NCBI GenBank assembly: GCA_023376005.1
Contig: CM042157.1
Location: forward strand, 70,937,559 to 71,001,558
Direction of reading: 5' to 3'
DNA from: Doryteuthis pealeii
Lineage: Eukaryota > Mollusca > Cephalopoda > Myopsida > Loliginidae
DNA length: 64,000 nt
Below are positions 1-13,100 of this stretch, piece by piece. The translations under genes and the position numbers were made by a program. The notes under the pieces are model-generated. The model saw nothing but the letters and a program-made list of their open reading frames with translations. It ran no database searches and had not been told where the DNA came from. Position 1 is the stretch's first letter, and every line of letters begins with the position of its first letter.

Positions 1-10
1 GAGTTAATTT

Positions 11-210
11 GGTTATTTCCTATAATTCTAACATGATCAAAGGGGAACTACTCTTGTCTGATAAATTATTTATTTATTTATTGATCTATTAGGAAAAAAG
101 AAGACAGGGTTAGGGTTAGGGTTTAGGGTTAGTTTAATGGGAAAATAGATAAATAATTTATCAGTCAAAGTGGTTCCCCTTTGATCATGTTAGACTTATA
201 GGAAATAACT
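11..210. mobile_element. Hairpin MITE family A, copy 1
   Basis: Long terminal inverted repeats starting GGTTATTTCCTATAA and ending in its complement, flanked by an 8-bp direct repeat GTTAATTT (3-10 and 211-218). The loop at 106-135 carries TTAGGG/TTTAGGG repeats. No coding capacity. Confidence 0.85.
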
Positions 211-354
211 GTTAATTTTATCAAACCATTTCAGCAAAACATCAATAATACTAGTCATGTTTTTCAAGTTATGGATGTAATATTATCGGGTTTGACGGTA
301 TGGAATTAATAAATAATGATAATGCAGTAATAGCTTTTAACGTTAGTTTATTAA

Positions 355-575
355 GCAAGTCAGTAGAGCATCTATGTAGGAACCACAAGGTTCCGGGTTT
401 GATACCAGCAGTCACCAACTCAGTGCATTGGATCTGTGCGGTAAAGTGAGCAGTTGATTCTAGGTGTGGTGCTCCACCTCAGCAAAAACAATCTCCCTGG
501 TCTAGCGCTAGTGAAAAGGGGATAGACTCCCCCGTTGTCCAGCTGATACTGTCAATAGGCTGCTCTGTCGACTTT
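355..575 (+). mobile_element. tRNA-derived SINE family 1 (degenerate)
   Basis: Head with a decayed A box and B box (GGGTTTGATACC), then the common body: caactcag, gatctgtgcggtaaagtgag, gctccacctcag, gactttact. Same body as copies near 15183 and 18656. Confidence 0.75.
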
Positions 576-741
576 ACTTATATGTACAATCTATTTACAT
601 ATCAAATAACATTTGTGTAATAAGTAATAGAGAGTTACCATCCCTATTTTATGATTATTTCTCCTTTGGAGAACTCTCTAGTGAATACTAGACTATGTAA
701 ACTCTCAATAAGTGTACCAATTATTCTAAGTAGAATAAATC

Positions 742-1213
742 GGTTATTTCCTATAAGTCTAACATGATCAAAGGGGAACCACTCTTGACTGATAAATAAT
801 TTATTTATTTTCCCATTAAACTAACCCTAAACCCTAACCCTAACCCTAAACCCTAACCCAAACCCTAACCCTGTCTTCTTTTTTCCTAGTAGGTATTTGC
901 CACTTATGAGGACTGGACACAATGTCTCGTATTTATGTGGACGCATAAAAATTGCGTCGATCCTGTCGGCATTTCCTCTCAAGGGAGGCACCTTAGGCGC
1001 TGGGCAATAAACCCAGCCCTGTCCCTTTACATCAAGGGGGTAGGTATTGCCTGGGGGGATAGCCCCCTGGGATCGATGCTATTAATTGTACTTAACGATC
1101 CAGTGGCCGAAGCTCACTGGACCCCTGACTAGGTCAGGTAAGTAGATCAATCAATAAATAAATAATTCATCAGACAAGAGTGGTTCCCCTTTGATCATGT
1201 TAGACTTATAACC
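742..1213. mobile_element. MITE family A, copy 2, carrying extra sequence
   Basis: Same ends as copy 1, with CCCTAA-type repeats at 820-871. Between the arms, about 892-1136, lies a GC-rich segment (acttatgaggactggacac... ccagtggccg) that also occurs twice near 34.3-34.9 kb. The right end has lost GGAAAT, and no 8-bp duplication is seen. Confidence 0.7.
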
Positions 1214-1391
1214 TTTTCACTATTTAAAAGAGAGAAGTTAATTATTATAACATGAAGTAAATTCAAAGCAAAAATAAGGCCACACAGGATTTATTTTATT
1301 TTATCTTTTTTTTAAATGACAGATCTTAAATGTTTTGAGAAACTAAACTTTAAAAGTACACACTTTATTTTAAGGAGCTAAATTATCTTTT

Positions 1392-1900
1392 GGTAATTTA
1401 TGAGGAAATGTGTCCCGGTCTCCTGCCTCAAAAATTGTTACCCGGTGACTATTAAAATAATGACCCAGCTCAGTCTATTCAAAACTATCCATCTTCATAT
1501 CTATCTATCTATCTATCTATCTCAATTTGTTCATATTTATCTATATTACTTTAAATACTAAGATTTTCTTTTACTCATGTTTGTTTAATGTCTTGTTTTT
1601 AGTTTAAATAAACAAGAATTACAACAAAAAAAGATGCGACCTCCCCCCAAATACATTTAGTTGTTGAAAATATCTATCTATCTCCATTTGTTCATATCTA
1701 TCTATATTATTTTGTTTGTTTATCTATCAATCTATCTCAGTCTATTCCAAACTATATATCCATCTTCATATCTAAACCATAATTATGACAAATTACGATG
1801 AATAAACAAGAATTACGATGAGCTGGGGTTGTTATTTTGATAGTCACCGGGTAGCAATTTTTGAGGCAGGAGACCGGGACGCACTTTCTCATAAATTACC
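1392..1900. mobile_element. TIR element, MITE family C
   Basis: Terminal inverted repeats of about 85 bp (GGTAATTTATGAG... / ...CTCATAAATTACC, sharing cccggtctcctgcctcaaaa), flanked by TATCTTTT (1384-1391) and TATCTTTC (1901-1908), an 8-bp target duplication with one mismatch. The interior holds (ATCT)n at 1496-1522 and 1672-1740. Confidence 0.75.
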
Positions 1901-2179
1901 TATCTTTCCATGGGTAATTTTCATGAAGTAATTGTGGACTAGCAAGTCCTGTGAATATACCACAGTATGATAATTAAATTATTACAACATTTGATATGTT
2001 TACATAAGAGTTATTGCCAAATAGTTTATGGAGCGGCAAGAGGTTTTCTGTTTTAGGTTTAAAAGGTGGCCTTTAATCCCGTCTTATTTGGTGGTCACGC
2101 TGAAAAAGAAGGAATTCAAGAAATGATAAAAAGGAAGAGACAAAGACAGAAGGTGGTTTTATGATTTAGGCTTTATTCG

Positions 2180-2640
2180 TGGGTCATAGCCACCACGTAG
2201 CAAGGGAATTTCTCCCTGGCCAGTAGTAATGTCTTGTCCGAGTTAAGGCCTAAGTCAGAATGGCCAAGATTCTCTTGGGGGTCAGAAGTGGGTCCTTTTT
2301 CCCGCACATGCTCAAAGGGTTCTTCCGATGAAGGCTCATGGGAGTTTGTTATTTTCTTTATTTTAACTTTATTTTAATCCCCACAAGTTCAATATGTAAA
2401 AAGTTTAATAATCTTGATTTAACTTGCGGGGATTAAAAAATACAAAAATAAAAATAGAATATAATAAAATAAAAAAACAACAGACTCTCATGGGGCCTTG
2501 ACCGGAAGAACCCTTTTGCGCATGTCTGACAAAAGGGACTGACTCCCTATCCCCCAAAATAATACCTCAGCCATTCGAACTTAGGCCGCAACTGAGTGTA
2601 GGTAGTTTCCTGGCCAGGGGTTATCATTCCTTGAATTCCA
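2180..2640. repeat. Imperfect long inverted repeat
   Basis: Left arm (ctggccagtagtaatg, gcacatgctcaaagggttcttcc, ctcatgggagt) matches the complement of the right arm (actctcatgggg, ggaagaacccttttgcgcatg, ctggccaggg) around an A/T-rich centre near 2400. Probably a degraded TIR element. Confidence 0.6.
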
Positions 2641-3480
2641 TTTCAGCTGACCAGCCCACAAGAATTAAGAACCAACTTTTATTGGGGACAAGATACCAGT
2701 ACCAACAAACATAACTTAGCCCTATAAACTCTCTCTCACTCTTTTTTTTTCTTCCTTTTCTTCTTTTTATCTTTTCATAATGTTTGATTGAAACAAATTA
2801 GCATTATGGCTTCTGTGCACTCACCCCCTCTATCTTTCTCCTACTTTCTTTCTTTCTTTCTTTCTTATTATATTTTTTCAGTATAGCATGTCATTTTTCT
2901 TCCCCTTCTTTATAAAAAAACCAGAATGGTCCATTATTAAGCTGAGGTGACAACACTCATAAGAAATAAGAATTTGGCAGATAAGCAACACCAGATAATC
3001 AGAATTTACATTATTGCATTTGATTTTGAATGATCTGGATGGTCTCATTTTTAACCAGAGGGTGTTGCAAGATGATAACAGTTGGAAGGTTAAGGAACAA
3101 GTGTACTAATATATAGATTGATTCTTATACAGCATTTCTACCATAACTTATTTATCTTTGTATTAAATATCTATACAAGAACAAAGGCAAAATTAATTAG
3201 ATAGATAGATAGATGAATAGATACACCATTTCATTTTGGAATAATAAATAAAACCACTTTGTAATATTTTCATAATTGACTTATTTTACTCAAGGTGTTT
3301 CTTTCTTTGTTAGAATGAGAATATCACTTAAAAAATATGAATTTTGAATACAAACAAAATGAATTAACACTAAAACCAATGAAAAATATTATTATATTGA
3401 AATTTCAATATTGTGCATTCGTCTGATGACCAAGTTACTCTGTAAAGACCGTCTACAGCAGTCAACTACTATATACATCC
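2641..3480. other. Non-coding flank upstream of AP-3 sigma
   Basis: Low-complexity C/T tracts (2735-2880), a GATA run (3197-3220) and unrecognised sequence. The AP-3 sigma promoter should lie at its right end; no TATA box is convincing. Confidence 0.4.
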
Positions 3481-3506
3481 ACATTGTCGTCAGCTGTCGA
3501 CCCAAA

Positions 3507-3539
3507 ATGGCGAGTAGGTGGTGTGTGTTATTTTCCTAA
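3507..3539 (+). promoter_or_regulatory. Upstream ORF and YY1-like AAAATGGCG motif in AP-3 sigma leader
   Basis: An ATG in strong context (AAAATGGCG) lies 73 bases before the AP-3 start and encodes ten codons then TAA, out of frame with the main ORF. AANATGGCG is also the core of YY1-type promoter/leader elements in animals. Whether it acts as a uORF, a DNA element or neither depends on the transcription start, which is not visible. Confidence 0.4.
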
Positions 3540-3579
3540 TTATTTCGTTACTTTTTTTTCGATGAAACAAACTGAAGCT

Positions 3580-3648
3580 ATGATTAAAGCAATACTTGTA
3601 TTCAACAATCACGGTAAACCAAGGCTCTCCAAATTCTTCCAGTTTTAT
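3580..3648 (+). CDS. AP3S2: AP-3 sigma exon 1
   Basis: Residues 1-23, from ATG at 3580 (G at -3) to donor TAT|gtaagt. The frame is open upstream to about 3484 but no family member needs that extension. The phase-0 end joins to CCT GAA GAT in exon 2, giving the family sequence ...FFQFYPEDVQQQ. Confidence 0.93.
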
Positions 3649-6600
3649 GTAAGTAATTATTGCAACATTACTTATGATTCAAAAGTTTAAGTTTCGAATA
3701 AGTTTTGTTTTATTTTTCGTGAAAATAACAGAATTTTTTGTTTTATTTTGAAATCGACTTAATTGTAAAAATAGTCAACCAGATGTTTTAGTTCAATTTA
3801 TTTTTTTTTATATATTTTTATTTTGTGTTTGAAATTGAAAAATATCTTTAATTCTGATTGAATAAAATGAGTATATTTCTTCATTTCCCCGTATGGAAAT
3901 ATTTTTTTTTCATTCAGAGTTAATGAAAAAAATATTAGACACTAAAAGATTTCAGTTCATTCTAAATTATCACTTCGTGTTAATTATTAATTAATATTAT
4001 TGTTAATCAATTGCTTGTTTATTTATTTATTTTTTTCGTTTGTGTCCATAACACAAACTACGGATACATTTTTTTTTTTTAATGAAAAAGAATGGTTTAA
4101 TAAATAATATCTTTTTTCTTCTCTTAAAATGTGTCCAAAATTAAACTCCAGGATCAATCATGAGTTGTTTTTTTTTTAATTTTTAATTTTTTGACACAAT
4201 AACTTTGAAAAACTATCATTTTTAGCACCATGAACAATTCTCAGTATTTCTTAAACTTGCGTTGTATTATTTTTTTTCAGTTCATAATTAAAATATGAGT
4301 ATTTAATTCGGCTCACCATAAAAGAAGCTAATGTTTTAATAATGGAGATAAGATTATTACTGTTATTTTATTGTTTAAGATTTGCTCCTTGACCTTTGTT
4401 TCCAATATAAATAACCTATCTTTATTTTTGTGTGCAAGTCTTCGATCATCCTTTTGGTTACTCTTTTTTCCTTCCTCATAGAATCAATGTAGAGGTAAAA
4501 ACAAACACCACCCCCTAAAAAAACCCAACTAGTTTACTGCTAGATACTATCTCTTATGTCCTCAGGTGTTTCTTTTTAAAAACGTCCTCCCTATTGTTTC
4601 TACTTTATTTTGTAAACAGTAACACCTTTTATTAATGATTAACTCACTTGTATCCTTTTTCACTTTTTGGTAATTGTGATTATTTGTACTGTTAGCTTAC
4701 CGTTACCATCAGGCATATTCAATTAAGTATCAAATTTGTATTGTTAATCCTGTATTGTTATGGAAATGAAAGACTACAATGAAAATTTTTTTTCAAAAAA
4801 TACCATACTCCGCCCGTATTAAAAAATATCTTTATTATATAAAAAAAATGAGATAAAAAATTCTTTAATCATTTTCTAAAAATATGTTTACAATTTAAGT
4901 TTTAAAATGATTGTATCTGACACTGAGCTAGCAGTTTTGTTATTTTTCGAATTTTAATTCCTCAATGTTGTTACTTACAGCTAGGAATTCATTTTATTTT
5001 AACTTAATCAAAACAGTTATTTATTTGTATTCTTTTAAATTATTTAAAGAGTTTAAAAAATTTTTTTTTTTTAAATCTAAATTCGAATGCGGAAAGGAAC
5101 CAAATTTAGAGACGACAACTAGTACGAGGAAGTTGACGATAGCAAAAATTTTGTTTTGAAGAATCCGGTTTTTTTATTTTTTTATTTTTGTTATTTTTAC
5201 CCCCAACTCATATACAGAAATACAAAAATCGTATTTGCCAATTAAGCTGTAAATGAACACAGTTACTTCCCTTTGCAGTCAAATATCTCCGGATGTAGAT
5301 TTAAGTAGTTACAAGTGAAATCAGTTTGTGTTTGGAAGTTTTAATGGCGTCCAATTAAAGTCTCATGATGCTTTTGTATCAAAGCTTCCTGAGCATGTCT
5401 TATGTATCACTAAGATCTATTGTATTTATGAATTTACCACCCCCTCCACATGAGCAGGATGTGACACAAGGTCGAATTATTAGTGGCCTTTAGCAGGTTT
5501 GAATTCAGAGTTTTCCTTCCTTCTAGACTGGTTGCTATACCAAGGTTAAAGAGCCCAGTATGCTCTCCTATTTATCCATAACTGAAGGGGGAATAGTTGA
5601 AGTCGTACCTTTCCCAAGGGTATTAGCACTATGTAAAATGCAAACAGCCTCGTCCAGGTTTTGAACGTGTGTCGTGTCCATTTCTTTTGATGATAACCAT
5701 TACACAACGGATGCCTCCTTTTTTTTACAAACCTCACCACACAAGCAGGATATGACACAAGAACAGTTTTTAATATATTTACCAAACCTCTGCACGAGTA
5801 GGATGTGACACATTGTCAAATTCTCAAGCTGAGTTTAACAGGTTTGAATTCAGAGTTTTCTTTCTGGATTCTGTCCTATTTACACATAGCTACAGGGAGA
5901 ATAGTTGGATTCATACATACCTTTCCCAAGTGCTGTATGAAATGCAAACAGTCTTCTCCAAGATTTGAACTCTGTTTGCTGTGTCCATTACCTCCGACAA
6001 TAACCATTACACAATGAGTACCTCCTATTGAATATAAGAAATGGAGCGTACCTCAAGCCCAATTGGAGGCTGGAGATCAACTTTAAGGAAGTCTAGAAAG
6101 GAACAAGTCATTGTGTCCCGTTTATGCATTGGTCATACAAGACTAACGCACTCCTATATACTCAAACAAGAACAACCACAATGTGAAACATGTCAAACAT
6201 CTTTGACCGTTAAACACTTATTCATGGAATGCAGGTTTTTTTGCTCACATCAGAAACCGTTATTTTAAAGCACACAATATGAAAGATCTGTTTTGAAAAT
6301 GTCAACATGGAGGATATTCTCTCTTTTTTGAGGGAAATAAAATTATACCATAGAATATAGACAAGAAACTAATCATTACCATACAACATAATCCCCAATA
6401 ATGCTAACACATTTTTAAAACCAATTACTAAAAAGTATAAATATAAATATAAATACACGATGTATTTATGTATAATTTCCTAACCGTTAGGCATGACATA
6501 ACCCCAGACGGGTTGATATGCTGCTAAAATCAATAAACCAACCAACCAACCAACCAACCTCAATTGTCTGGATTTGGATGAATGCTGCCAATCAGTGGAA

Positions 6601-8174
6601 ACATTAGATGAAATCCATTTAAAATATTGACTGCTCTTAAATTCACTTCTTCAAAAAGCAGTCCTAATTTTCAAGTTGTGGCAAGAGAAATCACGCACGT
6701 AGTGGTTCAAAGTGTGCACGACTGTGTTTGGCATGTAGAATGAGATCAGGGAGGAGTGTAACAGGCGATTGGGGAGATTGAAATCACATCCTCCTAATCG
6801 TGAGTCATGGCTTGACGTCAGACTGCCTCGTTAGCACGCATGCAAAATCCCTAGACTGTGAGATGGACCCGAATGTCGGATGTTAGTGTCACTATTTAAG
6901 GCCTGTCTTAAACGTATGGGGTAGTTGCATTTGGAGTCTTGTGACGAGGGCAGTAACTTACAACTACGAGAGAGGAAAAAAATTTGGATGACTGCTAAGA
7001 TTTGTTGAGTGAAGGAAACTGATTATCTCCTGTGGCAGACCGACCATTGCAGGAAAGGAATTACTGGTGTCAATTGAACGGACTCCAGTTGAAAAAAAAT
7101 CAAAACAAAAACAAACTATTATACAAATATTGATAAACCTTATCTAATTTGGATTATTAGGACTATTGTCTTCATCTTTATTGTTATATACAGAACGTTT
7201 TAGCCGATGTGGCCTCTGGCCTTCTTTAGGTGTTTCTTGTCAAACACTAGAACCTTCTCTTTTGAACTCTGAAAAACCTTGTCAAACTTGGGAGCCTTCA
7301 TGTTGTAATCAGGAGCCTTCACGGAACTTTGAACTGAACCCTTTATTCAATACATTAGGGTAGATTGTTCTCATTCCGTTAACCATGACTAGGTACAAGT
7401 GTTAAGCTATGTTAAGTATTCTATGATATTATCGCCCTTAGCCAGGATTGAACCTGCAACCTACATATAATTGCCACTTAGAAATGTATGAGTTATGTCA
7501 GAAAAGTTCCAGGTTGATTGCATTCTTCGATGTGAGGGACATCGTCCATTGTGAGTTCTTGCCATAGGGCTAGACGATCAACCAGCATGTCTACAAAGAG
7601 ATACTGCAGCATTTGCTTCGTTCAATGCACAAGAAGATGTGAGAGATGTGGCAGGACAACTTGTGGGTGCTTCCCCATGACAATGCACATGCCCACACTT
7701 CCATGAGTATCTGAGAGTTCCAAGTTCCAACCTCCCTACTCACCCGACCTGGCTCCATGTGATTTTTTCCTCTTCCCCAAGCTCAAGGGGGTCAACAAGG
7801 GAGCCCATTTTGAAGTTGTGCACGACATCAAAAAGGCTGTGACGACAGAGCTACAGATAATCCCGGAAAAACCCCTCCAGTAGTGCATGCAAGCGTTGCA
7901 GAGAAGAATGGGAAAGTGTATTAAACTCCAGGGGGATTACTTTGAAGGTGATAACTTGTAGTTTGGATTTGAAATAAAAAAATTTGTGACACCAGTCCTG
8001 GAACTTTTCTGACATACCTCGTTTTAACTCAACCCTGTTGCATCATGTGTCCATCTTATGTATATAACAATAAAGATGTGGACAATAGTCTGAATAATTC
8101 AAATACAAATTATCAAGCCTCATCTCAAGAATTCAGAGAAATAGTACTTAATCTAATTGTTGGTAACCTTGTTT

Positions 8175-8206
<32 letters not shown>

Positions 8207-10127
8207 TTGTTTATATTTTTTGAAGGCAATTACAATGCGTATATCGTATAAAATTCACTAATTATTGAAAATAATCATAAGTAAACTCGGCAAATAACGC
8301 GCGTGACGTGGAACACCGTACACCTTTTTCAACTTTATTAAGTCTCATCTTCCCGGTTTCGATTTCTGTCGGAGGGAAATCGTAGGTATACACTGCTGAT
8401 GAGACTTAAAGTTGAACAGATGTGGTACACATCCCTGACATTTCAATAGTTCCTTAAAATCAATTTCACAGGATATGTTACAAGGTAGGAGTTAGACGGC
8501 TTTATGGGACCCATAAATTTTCCCGGGGACTCATTCAAAGCAAATGTGTGCGTCCAAGGATGCACTAAATCAAAAAGCTATCAGCATCACTGCATTCCCT
8601 AAGTTTTAACAACTCTCTTTTTATTTCAATTTTTTTGGTGCATGAATATGCATTGCAAAAATCAAAATTAAAATAAAAAAAAGATAAATTATCATTAGCA
8701 ACCAAGTCATCCAGTTTCATTACAGACTATCAGCATCTCTGGTAATGAATTCTCAAAATACTGTTATTTTTTTCCAATGTTGTTTTTTTACATATGGACA
8801 TTTGTCTTTAGTAGAACTTAATATTAGAGGATTGTAATTGTGATATTACGATTATCAATTTCTGAGAAAAAATCTATCAAGAGGTTTAGAATTGGTAGCT
8901 TTGAGAGACAGTTAATGAAACCTATTGGGATTTATTCCCCCAAATACTCTAGTTTTCAAATATTGTGCTACTTTTTGGTGCTGAAGAGAATATTTCTCAA
9001 TTTTTCCATATTTGTTGACTAAAAATCTACCAGGGTCGGTTTAGCTCAAACCGACTTTAGGCCACCCTAAATATATATATATAAACAAGGTTGATATGCC
9101 ATTAAACACCAAGCAACCAATGTCATTCATTGTATAACATTGATGATAATCAGCCCCTCAGACATTTTTTTGGAATAAAAATGTCCTAGTTGTTTCAGTG
9201 AAATTCAATCTGCAGACTTTTTTACAGTCCCAACTGCTAAACCCCAACTTCCCGCTGCAAATTATGTTTACTTTTTTAAAAAGAAGTTGGCAGTTGGTGT
9301 TTGTTGAAACCAAAGAAGCCACTGGTTACGTCTACAAAGGAAAAAAGATACTAAACAAATTTAACCATTATATTCCTGAATAAGAAATTTAACCATTATA
9401 TTCCTGAATAAGAAATTTAACCATTATATTCCTGAATAAGGAAATTTAACCATTATATACCTGAATAAGGAAATTTAACCATTATATACCTGAATAAGGA
9501 AATTTAACCATTATATTCCTGAATAAGGAAATTTAACCATTATATTCCTGAATAAGGAAATTTAACCTGAATAAGGAAATTTAACCATTATATACCTGAA
9601 TAAGAAAATTTAACCATTATATTCCTGAATAAGGAAATTTAACCATTATATTCCTGAATAAGGAAATTTAACCATTATATTCCTGAATAAGAAATACCTG
9701 AAGAAAGGCTGGAGGACACATTGGCCAAAACGTTGTACAGATAACAATATAGATGAGGATAATAGTCCGAATAATCCAAATAATAATAAACTAAACAAAG
9801 TCGTTAAAACTAAGGTTGCACTACTGTCTTTATTGATAACTGCTTTCACAGCTTCCTTAGACTAATGCCAGGGCAGTGTCTGTCTGTGGGTGTGTGTGAC
9901 CCCAATATAGTGATATGGACCAGCAGATAGTGGGGGGCAGACACCAACTGGGTACTAGAAACCCTCCTTCTCACTATGTGTTTAGTTGCGACTCAGCTGC
10001 TGAGACTTCAACTGCCCCTGCTGCTATATTTGTTTGTTTTGTTTTACAGCATATCAACCTTGTTGGGTCATTTAATGCTGGCAAAGTTTTGAAATAGATT
10101 TATAGCGATAGTTTGGTTGAAAACAAT

Positions 10128-10184
<57 letters not shown>

Positions 10185-13100
10185 TACATTGATCAGCTCT
10201 ATGCGGATGCAGGATGCTGCATGGAGGACCTCCCGAGAGTGATGAGCGATAGGGACGGATGGAGAGAGATTGTCATGGATATCCGTGCTGAAAGCGCGAC
10301 ATGATGATGATATATATATATTATATATATATATATATACTAGCAAAAGTACCTGGTCTATGACCGTACTATATATAAAGATTGGACCATAAATAGGCGA
10401 GAGATTCCGAGCTGAACAGCTTAGACTCCGATTTTGTTCACTAAAATTAAACTAAACAGCTGGTATTGCTTTAAAAGAAAACAGGCAGCGAACAATATCT
10501 TATTATCAGCAGCAGCTGGTATACGGACAGTCCCGCAAATCGATTGATTTTGGTTTAATTAATTAATTAATCAGTAAAAATCAATAACCAAATTTGGTGT
10601 GTTTCTTAGTTAGAAGGATATTAAGGTGTATGCAAGATTTCTAATCTGAATGACCTCCCGTTTCTGAGTTATACGTCGACACGTACATACCAAACTTCCT
10701 TATATATATATATATATATATTTTAACTATTGTTCAATTACTTATATTTTTCAATAAAATCCCACTTCTTTTAGGAAATGTAAAATCCTGGATGGTTTTA
10801 TTTTTGTGAAACTTTTTTTTTTTTTTTTTCAAACTACTTGCTTGGTAGTATTTTGTTCACACTAGATCAAAGTCTACACACTCTAGCAGAGTATATATTT
10901 CACTGTAAATTTCCCTTGGCATGTAGTGCACATTGGAGATTGCACATCCCTCCAGCTATGGGTTAAATAGTATCATTGCTGTTCTACAAGGACAGCTTTG
11001 GCATTTAATAACCTATGAAGGTTGATATGCCATTAGATTTTTTTAGGGGGGTGGGGTTCCCATGGCATAGTGGCTAAAGTGCTCGATTGCAACATCGTAG
11101 AAAATGAGTTTGAACTCCAGTCGCGTTATTATGTTTCCTTTTGGACTAATACTCTTGGGAAAGGTGTGAACCTCCTCATCCTCCCTGGTATGGGTTAAAT
11201 AGTACCACTACTGTTGTTCTACAAGGATGGCTTTGGCATTAAATGACCCATGAAGGTTGATATGCCATTAAGAAAAAAAGAAAGAAACCAAAGTATGTCA
11301 CACAGCATTATGTACAATATGGAAGCCTATTTTTGGACTTGAATGAAATCAAAAGAACAACAACAATATTAAACAAAAACAAAAAATTATCTTTTATGTA
11401 TAGGACAATTTCAAAACACAATGCATTTTTAGTGGATTTTTTTTTGTGGTGGTGAGGAGTTAGTATATATATATCTATGTGTGTGTGTTATATTTTTATA
11501 TATACGGTGGTGTTGATAGCTTTTTGATTTAGTGCGTCCTGGGATACACATTTATTTTGAATGAGCCCCCGGGAAAATTTATGGGTCCTAACTAAAGCCA
11601 TCTAAAAACCACCTTGTAACCTATCCTGTGTAATTTGTTTCTAAGAAACTAATGAAATGTATTTACAGTTAGCTTGAAATGGTGGGGGAAGAAAATAGAA
11701 AAAAAACGGGACACATGGATAAGATTTTACTGTGTCAGGGACACAGGACATGTACCTATCGGCATCTCTGTATATATATAAAAGTATATTATAATTTGCT
11801 TGAAACATTGCATAAAATATTATATCTTTATTTATTTAATCTTTTTTTAAAGGCTATTGCAATGTAAAAGTAATTGTCCAAAGTCTTATTAATTACGAAA
11901 TATCTTTATCTTCAGAGACGTTTTCAATATGAATGCGGTATTGTGTGTTCATATTTCTGGACATTATAAACACAGCGTCACATGGGGTGTTTGAGCTCAG
12001 AAGAGACATGACTTCAGTTGTTCAAATCAATTTCATTCTATTTTTTTTCTTATCATTTTTTAAAATTCTTTTTTATCTATTTTATTTTTTGGGGAATTTT
12101 TTTAATTTTTATTTATTTTTTTTTTTTGAAAAAAAAATTAATATATATTTATGGGAGAATAATTTTTTGCTTTTTTAGAAGCATGAAAGAAATGAATGAA
12201 GATCTGAGGTTATTTCCAATAAGTCTAACATGATGAAAGGGGAACCACTCTTGACTGATGAATTATTTATTTATTGATCTACTAGGAAAAAAGAAGTTAG
12301 GGTTAAGGGTTAGTTTAATGGGAAAATAAATAATTTATCAGTCAAGAGTGGTTCCCCTGTGATCATGTTAGACTTATAAGAAATAACCAGATCTGAAACT
12401 TGATGTGAATTCTGTGAGACTAAAGAAATAGAATTAAATAAAAACTATTTACCGATTGAATACTTTTCTGATATTTAATCTTTACAATATAAAAACTTAT
12501 CAAATTTACATATGAAATTATCTTGCCAATTGAAGTTTGGTTTCTATTCAGTTAAAACATAACCTTTCAACTGGTTGTTGGTTTGTTTTATGAAATTTCT
12601 ACTATTATCAAATGGATTGACAGGATTATTTAGACCAGCATATTCTGATTAATTTCTATACAATAAATCAATAATCTATTTAATTATGTTCCTATCTATT
12701 CTTTTGTCTGTCTTATTGTGTCCCTATCTATCTAATTATCTTTCTATATATCTCATCTGTCTCTCTGTCTCTTCTGTCTGTCTGGTGTTTCTGTCTGTCT
12801 GTCTGGTGTTTCTGTCTGTCTGTCTGTCTGGTGTTTCTATCTGTCTGGTGTTTCTATCTGTCTGTCTGTCTGGTGTTTCTATCTGTCTGTCTGTCTGTCG
12901 TTTCTGTCTGTCTGTCTGGTGTTTCTATCTGTCTGTCTGTCTGTCTGGTGTTTTTGTCTGTCTTGCGATCTCGCGTTTCTATCTATCTCATATAAAATTA
13001 AAAGATAAGAACAAGAAGCAAATTCAAAACCATTAGATCCCTACATATATATATATTATTATACAATTTTATTTCTTGTTGATCCCTCACAATTTCATCT

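Noticed and set aside
824..871. Chromosome end
   Set aside because: CCCTAA repeats are short and lie inside a MITE with unique sequence on both sides.
9357..9690. CRISPR array
   Set aside because: Units are contiguous without spacers and the context is eukaryotic.
12686..13036. 116-codon Cys/Leu/Ser-rich ORF
   Set aside because: Pure translation of a TCTG satellite.
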